A DNA stretch of 64,000 nucleotides from Symbiodinium natans. Lineage: Eukaryota; Sar; Dinophyceae; Suessiales; Symbiodiniaceae. How positions within the stretch are numbered: the stretch's first letter is position 1; each line of letters starts with the position of its first letter. The DNA is taken from the NCBI GenBank assembly GCA_905221605.1, contig CAJNDS010002785.1, positions 64,001 to 128,000 on the forward strand. The letters are read 5' to 3'. A program made the position numbers and the translations under genes. Under the pieces are notes generated by a model. It did not search any database and was not told the DNA's origin. It saw only the letters and a list, made by a program, of their open reading frames with translations. This document shows, piece after piece, positions 53,635 through 64,000 of this stretch.

Positions 53635-53812
53635 GTTTATAGGGTTGATAGGGTTTATAGGGTAAAAAGGGTTTAGAGGGTTTTTATAGGGTTTAATAGG
53701 TCTTATAGGTCTTATAGGGCTTACAGGGTTTATAGGGCTTATAGGGCTTATAGGGCTTATAGGGCTTATAGGGCTTATAGGGCTTATAGGGCTTATAGGG
53801 CTTAGGGCTCAA
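53632..53812 (+). repeat. Array of 9-base unit TTATAGGGC and variants
   Basis: Starts with GGTTTATAGGG variants and becomes regular TTATAGGGC units (about 12). A longer relative of the TTTAGGG repeat. Confidence 0.9.
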
Positions 53813-55557
53813 AAGTGGAGGTAGGAAGGGGGGGGGGAGAGTTCCTGAGAAGTTGCACTTTAAGTCTAAACCCTAAACTTTGTGACCCACCCTACACATG
53901 TGGGGGCTGTTTGGATTTGGTTTAGGCCCTTTCAACAAAGAACCTGCAACAACAAGAACAATCACAATAGCAGCAGCAAGAATACGAGTAGAAAATGAGA
54001 AGCTGAAGAACGATAGGAATGCGCAAGTGTATATTTTGGATACCCCGGCGCATAACGCATGGACCACAGGACTATGGTATGACGATTATGGGTTCCTCAT
54101 TTTCCAGCAGCAGCTCAGTTGCCGGTTAGGACCAAAACCCGAAGCCCCATAAACCCGAACCTCTAAACCCTAAACCTTAAACTCTAACCCTTTTAACTCG
54201 AAACCCTAAACCCTAAACCTTATAAACCCACAACCCTAAACCCCAAAACCCTTACCTTCCAAGCCTAGAACCTGGTAGGTGTGTGTGACACCCGGCTTCC
54301 AACCAGCGTCATTGCAAGGCCTGGAGCTTAGGGTTTGGTGTTTGGGGCTTAGGGTTTAGGGTTTAGGGTTTAGGATTTAGGGTTTAGGGTTCTTCTGGCA
54401 TCCCTACGTACCTATTGTTCGGATGCTGAAGTTTTCGAGGGCCAATGGGGTTGTCTCTAAAATACGGGGGGCTTCTCGAGGCCTCCAACCCGGAAGCCTG
54501 CCAAACTTTGGAGCCCCCCCGAAACCCCAAACATCCTGCATCCGAACCGCGCGCCATTTAAGCCCTACTTAATTCCTAAGCTCGGGAGGCAAGATATCCT
54601 CACGCTGAACCAGCCACAGGTCGGTCGCGGCCTTGGTTGCCAAGGGTTGAGGGCCCTTTAAGGGTTTTTGGGCTGAGTGCTGAGGGTTTGAGGTTTGAGC
54701 TAGTTGTTGACAGTCTTGCTCGTATCAGTTCAATACCAATCACCGCCAGGGTCAAGACAGCTTAGCTTATAGCCTGGTTCGCGCACTTGTTCAGTTTCTC
54801 TTGAGTGGCGCGGCGGCTTCTTATTGTTGCAGCCTTTCTAAATCCCTCGCGAACCTGAGTCCCTTTCACTTCGGCGTCTCTAGAACGGGCCATGGGCGGA
54901 CATTATGTTCGCTAGAGTAGTCCTGGAGGATCCTTTATTGAAACCTACGTCCTTGGGGATGTATACCGTGGGTCTGTGGCTCACATGTTCCGCAGACTAT
55001 CATAGAGTCCACATGCTAAGCATTCTGAACCCGAACTCGTACCGGACCCTTTCGGGCTTTAGGGTTTCGGGTTTTATGGCCACGAGACCCTGGCCCACCA
55101 CCGAGCCACTTGTGGAATGCTCATGGCCTGAAAAACCCTAAACCCTAAAACCCTAAACCCTAAACCCTGAACCCAAGGCCTGAACATGACCTTCTATATC
55201 CTGGCGCCGACGGGCTGGGCTCACTACTGCGTGGCAACGCTCCGCTTCGTGGGGCCTGCGGGCCTGTTTACCTGAAACCACAGCCCCCCCGCGACCCCCT
55301 TAAAAGATACCCGTAAATACCCACAACATGGTTAGAGCTCCTTCTTAGCTCTCAGGTGTTGGGTGAGGTTTAGGGTTTAGGGCTTCCGGTCCTGTACCCC
55401 GTTTGGGTTCCTAAAGCCACCCTCAGCTCCGCCCCCGTTGTTTCCCAGAAGCGCCCCGGGCATTTGAGCACGAAAGCCGACCCTGCTGCTGCGCACATCG
55501 CGTTACGATGTGCGATGTGGATTTCAAGCAAACAAAGAACAGTCCAGCTATGACTAT

Positions 55558-55648
55558 GCTATTCGTATCATATATGTACATACATATATAGATAGATAAA
55601 CAACTGAGTACATATGAATATATGTATATATATATATATATATCCCAT
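55558..55648. repeat. TATATA/TACATA microsatellite
   Basis: AT-rich repeats. No coding content. Confidence 0.9.
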
Positions 55649-55863
55649 ATATCATATCATAAGCCTGCCGAGTCCCGCTGAGGTACGGCCCCAGCGAGGG
55701 GCCCTTCGACGACAACTTCGAGGCCCCACCGATCCGGCCATTGATGGAGGCCCTGACCCCCACAGTCGCCATAATGTAAGCAGGACGCCTTTCCTGGGTT
55801 CTTGCCAGGAACTTTTCCAATGAAGTTTACATAAAAGGGTTCTGGAGTTAATAGCTTCTCCTC

Positions 55864-56670
55864 ATGGTGACCTGCTTAGAGTTCCGTAGCAGCAACCGAC
55901 CGCAAGTGCCTGGACGCACCTGGTATCCACATGGGGCGAAGACTTTGATCTTGCTGCAAGTACGAACTGCAGACGACATCCATGCGGGCCATGGTGTAAC
56001 ATTGCAGACAGCTGTTTGTGTTCGGGACTTCTCATGTGGAGGATCTGTCTTGCACAAGGCAGTCTTTTGTGTTGGGTGTCTCGGCTTCATCCAGGGCAGC
56101 ATGATGATCTCCCATGGCCCATGGCCGACTAGGGGCTGTGCCTCCCTGCCCATGTGCAGGCAGCCCTTTCGCAATACACAACGCTGGACACAGAGCAGAT
56201 GGACTACTGGGCTCTTGAGGTTGGGAGCCTTGGCTTTACTCCTTGCCCTTCCTGTGGTGGCAAAGTTTCCTCCCATTCCTTGCCATCCGAGGAACGTGCT
56301 GTGCCGCGAAACCCTGGTGGGCCACGGCATGGAGGTCGCCTGGCGTTTCCAGCATCAAGTTGTACAGCTCGGGGATTGCACTGACTACAGAACTATACAG
56401 GTACATCGTATGATACTTCAACGCGAAAAGAAGCGCCCGTTGGCCCCGGTGAGGATGCTCCACCCCTGCTGCTGGAGCGTTCGACGATGCCAAACCGCTG
56501 GGACGGCCGCGAAGAGCCATCTCCCTGCGGTCCTTTGGAAGAGGCTATCCAGGTGAAGTGGAGTCCGGCCTCCGCTGTCAAGTATCCCTGGGAGGACGGT
56601 GTAGTAGAGCTGGTCAATGGTGCTCCTGTAGCTGGCGGCTGGCGCGGCAGAAATGCTACGATCACAGCAT
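55864..56670 (+). CDS. Coding-like region, unassigned
   Basis: A 230-codon + frame covers 55864-56556. A second + frame at 56154-56265 reads SQYTTLDTEQMDYWALEVGS then LGFTPCPSCGGK with a CxxC pair, following GTGCAG. A third (56487-56672) reads AIQVKWSPASAVKYPWEDGV then VELVNGAPVAGGW. I think the real gene uses spliced pieces of the second and third frames, not the long frame. No family recognised. Confidence 0.35.
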
Positions 56671-58448
56671 AGCAGGCCTAAACTCCAAGTCCGACCATGC
56701 AGGAGAAGCCGTGTCTGGCAGCACCCACTCCATGCATCTGCGCATCAATCCGGACTTGCCGCGCCCTGGCAGAACGCACCAGGGGCGGCATCGAGGGCAC
56801 TTTGAGGGGGCTGGCTCAGGATTTATGGCGTGATGCTCTACAAGCCCTCAAAACCGTTACAGAATGATACAGAATGTCCTGTAAGCCCAAAAAAACTCTG
56901 AGTACCTGTTCGGGTCCGAGTTGGCACAGGTTACCTTCCCCACTCTTCTGGCGGGAAGCGCTGTGCCCAAGGTGCCATGCTGCCGTATTTGAGGTTTTCA
57001 TCCTAGGGTGCTTTCACAGGCTTGCGATGAGGGTCCATAGTTTTAGGCCTAAAGGATCCTAAAGGTTTGTGGTTTGGGGTTTTCTGGCTTTGGAGTTCCT
57101 GGGTTCTGAGATTGACCGACAAAGGTAAGCTTTTGGAACCACACGTTCTCGTTCGATGCTGTATCCTCGTAGAAGCTTTCGTAGTCGTAGTCCTCTGAAA
57201 AGGCTGGGAGACGTCGAACGACTTCACGCGAGTGACTTGCGAGGAGCGTATGGCACATCGAGACTCCGGGCTTGTGGGGTTCAACTCTGAACCCCAAAAT
57301 CCCTAAGCCCCAAGCTTGCCCCAAACCCTAAGCCCTAAATTCCTCAACTCGGGAGTTTTGCAGGGTTTCAACACAGACTTCGGGGCGGCCACAAGTGGGA
57401 GTACTGGTACTTGAACAGGGGTACCCCCCTCAATATGCACCAAAAAGCTACAGTCCCCAGTATAGGGAACCCCCCAAACGGGTACCCCTATTTTCGGAGC
57501 CCCGTAGTTTTGTCGTGGCCCAATGACCCTATCTTCTTGTGGACCTTGTTGCGCCCCCAAGCGAGGACTGCCCCTACCAGGCCGACTGCCCGCCAACCTG
57601 TCCGAGCCCTAAAGGATTTAGAATTGGGGAGATGTAGGAGGGGTAGACGAGAGGTCTGCAAACTTTAGGGTTTCAGGATGTGTCGGGGGTATGCGGGGCT
57701 TAGTTCGGGTTTAGAGGCATTCGGTCTTCGAGTTTAGGGTTTGGGGGGGCTTTAAGACGAGGCGCTTGTGCGACATGCTGCTATGTGTTCACATATTGCG
57801 CGACATATAGACTCTACATCCCCATGCAATGACCTGAGGGTCTGCCTACACTATCACAGTAAATATTGCACATGTTTAGATCTAGATTGTGTATTTCTTC
57901 AACACACATCGCCTCACCAACCGAAGGGGGGGGGGTAAAAGCCAAATATCTTGATCTTTTTTCATATCCATATCTAATCATGTCCATATCTATGTCTACA
58001 CCTAGATCTGTACATACGTCACCGACAGATAGCAATACTCTGAGAAGCTCCGCGGATTTCGGGGACGCATTCTGGAATCATCACGGTCATCTTTGGTATG
58101 CGACGGTCCTTGCACTGAGGCAAGGACGCCTACACGCCCTGCATGTGTGTTTGGTGGAACTGTCGCTTGGCTTCATCTTGCCAAAAAAAGAGCAGCGAAT
58201 ATCCGAACCCTAAACGCCAAACCCCAGCGGCAACACAATTGCCATCTTTAGGCACATGGGATGTTGGTCGCAGCGTCTGCGAGCCGCCGGCCACGGACGC
58301 AGCACCCCTCTCCTGCCTGCTGTGCGCCAGGTGGAGTTGGGCTGCGTTTGTTGAGTCCATTCACCCCACGTAGCGGTCGCTTGCTGCAGAGGCGCCAGAA
58401 ACCCGAGTCACCCCCAAGATCCCTCGAAGGCAGCCGCACTGCCTGGGC

Positions 58449-58925
58449 TTGGAAGTGGAAGAAGTGCGCCCGGAAAGTTGGTCTCTTTTGGGGGATGACG
58501 ATGTGGGATGGTTCATCAACGTCACCTTTAACAGGCCGGCGAGTGCCAATCTGCAATACATGATGGTCGACGGAGAGAGAGGGCTCACCATTGTCAGAAG
58601 ATTCTGTCCACTGAGTATCCGCTTGCAGGGCTGCTCCTCCCTCCACATCCCCTCCCCCCTGCCTGGTCCCTTGGAAGGCACATCATCTTCGGGCCGCTGA
58701 TGCAGACAACCGAGCAAGCGATTCACATGAGCTGCCAAAGCGAAGCAGAAGCCGGCATGGTGCCGCCTGTGTTCGTCCGCTTTGACCTTGCAGCTCAAGA
58801 CCTGACCATTGTGCAGGACAGGATGGAGGGGGAGGTCAGGCAGTGTGTTGTACCTACTGCGTTACTACATGGGGTTTCAGGTTATGAAATACCTAAGGAT
58901 CACATGGCTGGAAGGGCACAATCAA
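58449..58925 (+). CDS. Coding-like region, unassigned
   Basis: One + frame (58449-58700) reads EVRPESWSLLGDDDVGWFIN then VTFNRPASANLQYMMVDGER; a second (58700-58930) reads AEAGMVPPVFVRFDLAAQDL then TIVQDRMEG. Both look protein-like and adjoin in different frames, which suggests an intron or indel near 58690. No family recognised. Confidence 0.35.
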
Positions 58926-59466
58926 AATAAAGTGTTGCTGCTGCAGTGCAACAGATGCAAACATCAGGACACGCTCTTCTTGGATGCTCGAAAGGTGCCC
59001 AATCCACTTCGCATGAGTTCCTTGGCTCGGTTCACCGTTTCTCGCCGGGCATGCACTGGCTGAGTGCACGCAACAGAATCGTAGAAGGACCATGGCATGG
59101 CTTCCTGCATGAACCGATGGATCGGACCAGGATTTTGTGAGCTCAAGATTCTGGAGGGCGCGGTGGTGGACGCGCAGCGTGATTGCACTTCGAACGAGGC
59201 ATAAAGACCTCAGGATACCCCCGTCAAGCATGCTGCGCTACCCCAAGCAAAACACACACACACACACACATACATGCTTCTTCAAAGTGACTCCTGGAGC
59301 CCATCCATGCAGCTTTTGAAACCCCATAACCAAGCCTTAAAAAGCATTTTATTTCAAGCGCCCGGCCCTTACTCCCTCTGCTACGGCTCAGGTTCCCTCA
59401 TACATCCCTTAAGTTGGCAACTAGAGAAGGCTGCCCACTTTTTTCAACTTGTGGGACCCAGTCCAG

Positions 59467-60014
59467 GTACTGGATTCCGATGGCGGCTTCCTGGGGCTCC
59501 CCTGTCTTTCTTTTGGGAGACACCGTGGCTCCGACGCTTGGCACCTGGACGCCTGAGAACTCGGCGGCTCGGATGGAGGTTTTTCGGGCTTTTGGGCTTT
59601 TTGGGTTTTAGGGCTTGGGGGTAAGTTTTGGGGTTAGGGTTCTGGATTCTGGGGTTTAGGGTTTTAGGGTTTCATGTTACTTCGGGCTTCTTTTTGAGGT
59701 TTTTGGGAGCTGCTTGAGTCGGATGAATATAAGGTTTTTGGGATCATGGCTGGCACGCCTTGGGGCTTTGGGTTCAGGGTTGAGGGCTTTCCGGGCTTAC
59801 CTGGCGGGGTTTGGGCTTCAGGGCTTACGGACGGGGGTCTGGCGATTTATTCTCGCCACCTGCTCTGAAAAGCTTGTCTAGCCAAGTGCAGCTCATAACA
59901 TTTTTTTTGTGCTCTCCTGCTTTGCAGGCTCGGGACATTCCGCTCCACGTACAGGTCGAACTCCAGTTCAGCGAGGAAGTCAGCCTGGGGCTGTCGAACC
60001 GGTGGCGTGACTGA
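59467..60014 (+). CDS. Last two exons of an unassigned gene
   Basis: Exon 59467-59578 reads YWIPMAASWGSPVFLLGDTV then APTLGTWTPENSAARME and ends at GT. Exon 59928-60014 follows a T-rich pyrimidine tract and TTTGCAG, and reads ARDIPLHVQVELQFSEEVSL then GLSNRWRD and stop. The junction keeps phase. This is the only clearly canonical GT-AG intron with a textbook pyrimidine tract that I found in the window. The intron still contains TTTAGGG-like sequence (59640-59670). No family recognised. Confidence 0.55.
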
Positions 60015-60374
60015 CAACGTTGTGTGTGTTTTGGGCATATCGGGAATGATGTTGTGTTCACTGGGCTGGCTGGAAAAATGCACGCAATGTCCCCCCCCGT
60101 AGTTAGGACGGAGGACGTGGGAGCAGCTTAAGTTCCGCTGCACGGACAGACTGCCAGACCTGAGCTGAGGGATCTTAGTTAAGAGCCTCGGGGGACGCCA
60201 TGTTGAGACCCACAGAAGCCACATACTTTGCATGGTTTTCGTGGCAGGCAAGGGTTTGAACAAGGACGCCCATCTATGTCGCTTCTTCTGCAGCCTGCTG
60301 CTACTGACGGTCTGAAGCGGACATGCTGACAGACAGAGCGCGAACAATTTTTTTTGGGCACTTGATACTCGCAA

Positions 60375-60476
60375 ATGTCAAAAAGGTCGGTGTCTGTGCT
60401 GACGATGGGCAGCTACGGTGAGGAGGGCCCGGCCGATGAGCTGGTGGCCAGCTTGCCTGTCCCCAGCTCGGAGTGA
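60375..60476 (+). CDS. Possible first exon or short ORF
   Basis: ATG at 60375 opens MSKRSVSVLTMGSYGEEGPA then DELVASLPVPSSE. A CCCCAG lies near its end. Unsupported by any family. Confidence 0.25.
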   Translation: MSKRSVSVLTMGSYGEEGPADELVASLPVPSSE

Positions 60477-60946
60477 AAGAAGGGAAGCTTACAATTCTGG
60501 CATTGGTACATCTCCCTTGTTTGCAGGATACAGGCTCCGGCTCCAGGTAGGGTTCAGGGCTGAGGGTTCTCAAAGGGGTTTTCGGTTTATTTGGGGTGAT
60601 GTATATTCATAAGGCTGCATCATGGCTTTAAGGTCGGGGTGTTGCGAGTTCGTAGATGTCGCGCAATGAGTCTTTCCTAACTCCTTTAAGCAAATTGAGG
60701 CAAAGGATTGCAGGACAGAAGGATGACAGAGGGTGAGGGTTTCGAGTTATGAGCTTCAGCTAGTTGACGCCCATGGCCCAAGCCTTTTGGCAACTTTCAT
60801 TTGGTGGTAAACTAATCTCATGAAGACGCTCAACAAGCCCTATAAGCCTTATAAGCCTTAAACCCCGCCCCCAAGCAGCCCTACTCGCCCCCTTTTTGAA
60901 GCCCCCACCCCCTCGAAAGCTACGCCCCTACAAACCTCTCGACAAG

Positions 60947-61031
60947 CCTGGACCTGGTGCCCCTCAGCTTTTCCCGCTTGGAAGAGCTACAGCGGGCCAA
61001 AAGCCTTAACGCTGCGGAGTCTGCCAACTGA
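60947..61031 (+). CDS. Unassigned terminal exon candidate
   Basis: After GACAAG the frame reads LDLVPLSFSRLEELQRAKSL then NAAESAN and stops. Upstream is CCTTAAACCCCGCCC sequence. Helix-like C-terminus. Confidence 0.45.
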
Positions 61032-61211
61032 CCCAAACCACCCCCAACTGAGACAACCTCTCGAGCCCTCGGAGAAACACAAACCCTAAACACCTAGGCC
61101 CTGTTCTACAAACTTCGGCGGTAGCATGAACCCCGAAACACCCCCGACACGCCCCTGAAAAAAAAACAAGCCTGAACCCCAAAAGCCCCCAACCAAAAGA
61201 AGCCCTCCAAG

Positions 61212-61513
61212 GCCGGATCCCCGCGGCTCCGCTTCGACTCCCGGGCCCTGCGGGTGGACTTGGCCGGCCTTTTGCATCCCGACCTGGTTTAGGGTTTAGG
61301 GTTTAGGGTTTAGGGTTTAGGGTTTAGGGACCTGGTTTCGTTCTGATTGATGCATGGATGAATGTCGTGATATGGCGTGAGGTATGTTTAAATAAGACGG
61401 GATTTTTTGAGATGTTTCAAAGCGCGGGTGAGCGTTTGGCGGGACCCGCTGCAAATCCTGAAAATGGCGCCAAGAGTCCCTATCCCTAAGCCCTAAAGCC
61501 AGCAAAGGGGGCG

Positions 61514-61551
<38 letters not shown>

Positions 61552-61858
61552 GGCGTGGCTGGAGATACTGAACACTGAAATCTGAAACTTTGCAAGGCTT
61601 AAGCCCCGAATCCTAAGCCCTAAACCCCAAGCCCCAAACCCCAAATCCCAAACCCCACGCAGGCTCAGGCCAAGGCATCGAGGGCCTAGACCCTAAGACC
61701 CTAAGACCCTAAGACCCTAAGACCCTAAGACCCTAAGACCCTAAGACCCTAAGACCCTAAGACCCTAAGACATCCTCATGACTCGCAACTCTAAGGAGCC
61801 ATGATGTGCTGTACTCCGTCGGCCTGGACCCGGGCTTGGCCCCGTGGCAGCTCCGGAA
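61212..61858 (+). CDS. Unassigned gene segment, three exons including a 20-base microexon
   Basis: Exon 61212-61286 reads AGSPRLRFDSRALRVDLAGL then LHPDL; exon 61663-61682 (20 bases) reads AQAKAS; exon 61796-61858 reads SHDVLYSVGLDPGLAPWQLR. All three join in phase, with an Arg codon formed across the second junction. Intron 1 begins GTTTAGGGTTTAGGG and ends CCCCACGCAG. Intron 2 is 113 bases, mostly ten copies of an 8-base CCCTAAGA unit. No family recognised. The phase fit makes the model more credible than single islands. Confidence 0.5.
61287..61328 (+). repeat. TTTAGGG array starting at an exon end
   Basis: Six perfect units; the GT of the donor is the first GT of GTTTAGGG. Confidence 0.95.
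61518..61550 (+). repeat. G homopolymer run
   Basis: About 33 G in a row, likely of uncertain length in the assembly. Confidence 0.95.
61688..61772 (+). repeat. Array of 8-base unit CCCTAAGA
   Basis: About ten perfect head-to-tail units; fills most of a 113-base intron candidate. Confidence 0.95.
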
Positions 61859-62269
61859 TGGGGATTTTGGGGTTCAGGGTTCAGCCCTAAACCCTAAACC
61901 CTGAACCCTAAACCCTAAACCCTAAACGGTTTAGGGTTTCGGGTTCAGGGGGGTTGGGGGTTCATCGGGTTTCGGGTTTAGGGTGTAGAGGGCTTAGGTT
62001 GATAGAGTGTAGAGGAAACTCCTGGTTTTAGGGCGTTTGTAGGGTAGAGGAGGGCTTAAAAGGGGGTTTGTTCGTAGAACGCGCTCGTTCAAAATCACAC
62101 CAGCTCCTCGATCAACAACCCCAAAGGTCCCAGCAAGACAACTAGGATACCAGCAAAAGGTATCTAGGATACCACTTTGTCAGGGTTTCAAAGTTTAGGG
62201 TTGCTTTTCCAAGCCTTAAGGGTTTCTTTTCGGAGCCTTAACAGGCACACCAGGGTTTAGGGCACTTTG

Positions 62270-63345
62270 GGGTTGAAAGTTCAGACCCTTTTTTTAGGTT
62301 GGGACACTAGGGTTTTGGTTCAGGATGCCAGAAAGGCAACTGGTGGTACTGGTACGACTACGACAACCCTAAACCCGAACCTAAACCCTGCAAATTTAAG
62401 CTCTTTTTATGTTAGGACACTAGGGTTTCGGTTTCGGGCGCAAGAAAGACAGCCGATGGTACTGCTACTCTGCTGCTACTCCTCCTCCTGCTGCTGCTGC
62501 TAATGCTGCATGATGGTCTTGTTTGGGCGTCGTTGTGTTTTTGTTGTTTCGGCGACGTCTTCCTCATCATCAGCGTGGCCCCTGGATTCCCGAAGCCCCT
62601 CCCTCCAAGATTTTTCTTGTCATCATCAGCGTGGCCCCTGGATTCCCGAAGCCCGTTTGGCAGCGAACCGGCCCCGTCGGTCCAAAGGGACTTCTGGAAG
62701 TTCCACCCGGTCCAAAGCGAGTCGGGAATCTAGAGGTAGATTCCCGACTCGCTTTGGGCCGGTTCGCTGCCAAACGGGCTTCGGGAATCCAGGGGCCGCG
62801 CTGATGATGACAAGAAAAATCTTGGAGGGAGGGGCTTCGGGAATCCAGGGGCCGCGCTGATGATGAGGAAGACGTCGCCGAAACAACAAAAACACAACGA
62901 TGCCCAAACAAGACCATCATGCAGCATTAGCAGCAGCAGCAGGAGGAGGAGTAGCAGCAGTAGTAGCAGTACCATCGGTTGTTTTTCTTGCGCCCGAAAC
63001 CGAAACCCTAGTGTCCCAACATAAAAAGAGACTAAATTTGCAAGGTTTAGGTGGAAGACAACTGGCACCCTAAACCAAAACCCTAGTGTCCCAACCTAAA
63101 AAAAGGGTCTACATTTGGGGGTTTAGGTTAGGGTTTAGGGTAGGAATACGAGTAGCAGTACCACCAATTGTCTTTCTGGCGCCTAAGCCGAAACCCTCGT
63201 GTCCCAACATAAGCAGGGTTTTAATTCGGTGTTTAGGTTTAGGGTTTAGAGTAGTAGAAGTAGTAGTACCACCAGTTGTCTTTCCGGCGCCCTAAACCAA
63301 AACCCTAGTGTCCCCACATAAGAATGGGTTTAAATTTAGGGTTTT
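62270..63345. repeat. Array of related units in both orientations (GACACTAGGGTTT family)
   Basis: GGGACACTAGGGTTTTGGTT-like blocks followed by GCCAGAAAGGCAACTGGTGGTAC-like blocks occur near 62305 and 62415 (+) and near 63010, 63085, 63200 and 63305 (-). Trinucleotide GTA/GCA repeats follow each. Confidence 0.8.
62382..63052. repeat. Large foldback (inverted repeat) with 4-base loop
   Basis: The left arm (62382-62732) and right arm (62737-63052) are complementary over about 310 bases with few mismatches; the loop is GAGG at 62733-62736. The left arm has about 40 extra bases near 62665-62710. Near-identical frames appear on both strands because of the symmetry, and I do not call them as genes. 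Confidence 0.9.
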
Positions 63346-63899
63346 GGTTTAGGGTTGGGGGTTTGAAACCCTAAGACCCTTCTCTCTCTCTCTCTCTCTC
63401 TTTTGATGAAAGGCTCGATAATACATTGAACTGAAGCCCTAGTGCCGAATTATAAACGGGGTTTCAGGTTTAGGGCTTATAGGGCCTAAAGCTCTGCATG
63501 GTGAGGAGCAGCTGTTTCTGAATTGCTATGTGAGCAGTTTGCAGTCTTGCTATCTTGCAGTCCTATATAGAATCACACTCATAGTATATACTGTCGTTTT
63601 TTTCTCGCGTTATCTGTGTCTTTTATTTTGCGTTACCTGTGTCTTTTTTGCCTCTGTTTTTTTTCGGATGTATCGAGGAACAGCTGCCTCGGTGGTGTTT
63701 GCGGGCGTTATCCGTGTCTTTTTGTTCTCCTGAAGCTACTGGGAGGGAAGTAGCCCTAACTGTAGCCAGAAGCCAGCATCCCTAAACCCCTAAACCCTAA
63801 AAAACAAACCCTGAACCCTAAACCCTAAACCCTAATTAAAACCTAAACCCCAAACCCCAAACACCCTAAAGCCGAACCTTACACATTGGCTTCCTCCCA

Positions 63900-64000
63900 G
63901 ATACCAGGAAGCCCTCAACCCTAAACCCTAAACCCTAAACCCTGAACCCTGAACCCTAAACCCTAAACCCTAAAAACCCTAAACCTTAATCGAAAACCCG
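63900..64000 (+). repeat. CCCTAAA-type array at the right window edge
   Basis: About ten CCCTAAA or CCCTGAA units between 63918 and 63985, continuing a CCCTAA-rich stretch from 63780. Confidence 0.85.

Noticed and set aside
62503-62920. Pairs of almost identical proteins on opposite strands
   Set aside because: A consequence of the foldback symmetry; the peptides are low-complexity and start in repeats.

Overview
This window reads as nuclear DNA of a dinoflagellate (order and species not resolved). The clues are: host genes almost all on the + strand; exons ending in GC, GA or other non-GT donors with AG|G acceptors; intron-less tandem gene copies carrying an upstream relic that resembles the dinoflagellate spliced leader; very low coding density; and TTTAGGG/CCCTAAA telomere-like repeats scattered through introns and spacers. 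No prokaryotic operon structure is present.

Layout. 1-3.83 kb: 5' half of a Ty1/copia-like retrotransposon on the minus strand (Gag, protease, integrase), broken by several homopolymer-length frameshifts and carrying a remarkable strand-specific, evenly spaced CAGT motif. 5.85-6.27 kb: small membrane-anchored EF-hand protein. 7.7-10.5 kb: TenA/THI-4-like gene in about six exons. 10.7-12.05 kb: complete PCNA gene in three exons (261 aa). 14.0-18.75 kb: three tandem intron-less CCCH zinc-finger genes, then a fourth repeat unit (19.4-20.7 kb) without the gene. 21.7-22.2 kb: three exons of a RecQ-family helicase. 27.0-36.1 kb: ATG3 (the autophagy E2-like enzyme) spread over more than 9 kb, with introns full of microsatellites, hairpin families and telomere-like repeats. 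36.6-41.4 kb and 45.6-61.9 kb: further exon islands of unrecognised genes. 41.74-45.05 kb: a retroelement with DIRS-like RT/RNase H, a C-terminal cytosine-methyltransferase-like ORF, and split direct repeats in the order A1...B1A2..B2. 62.4-63.05 kb: a foldback of about 670 bp with a 4-base loop.

The main observations are (i) the CAGT punctuation of the copia-like element, (ii) introns whose donor side tends to carry TTTAGGG-type repeats and whose acceptor side tends to carry CCCTAAA-type repeats, so that intron ends are mutually complementary, and (iii) the methyltransferase-RT element with split direct repeats. Exon models were made by eye from protein-family resemblance and splice-site context; junctions are approximate unless phase and family both fit. 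No database search was run.
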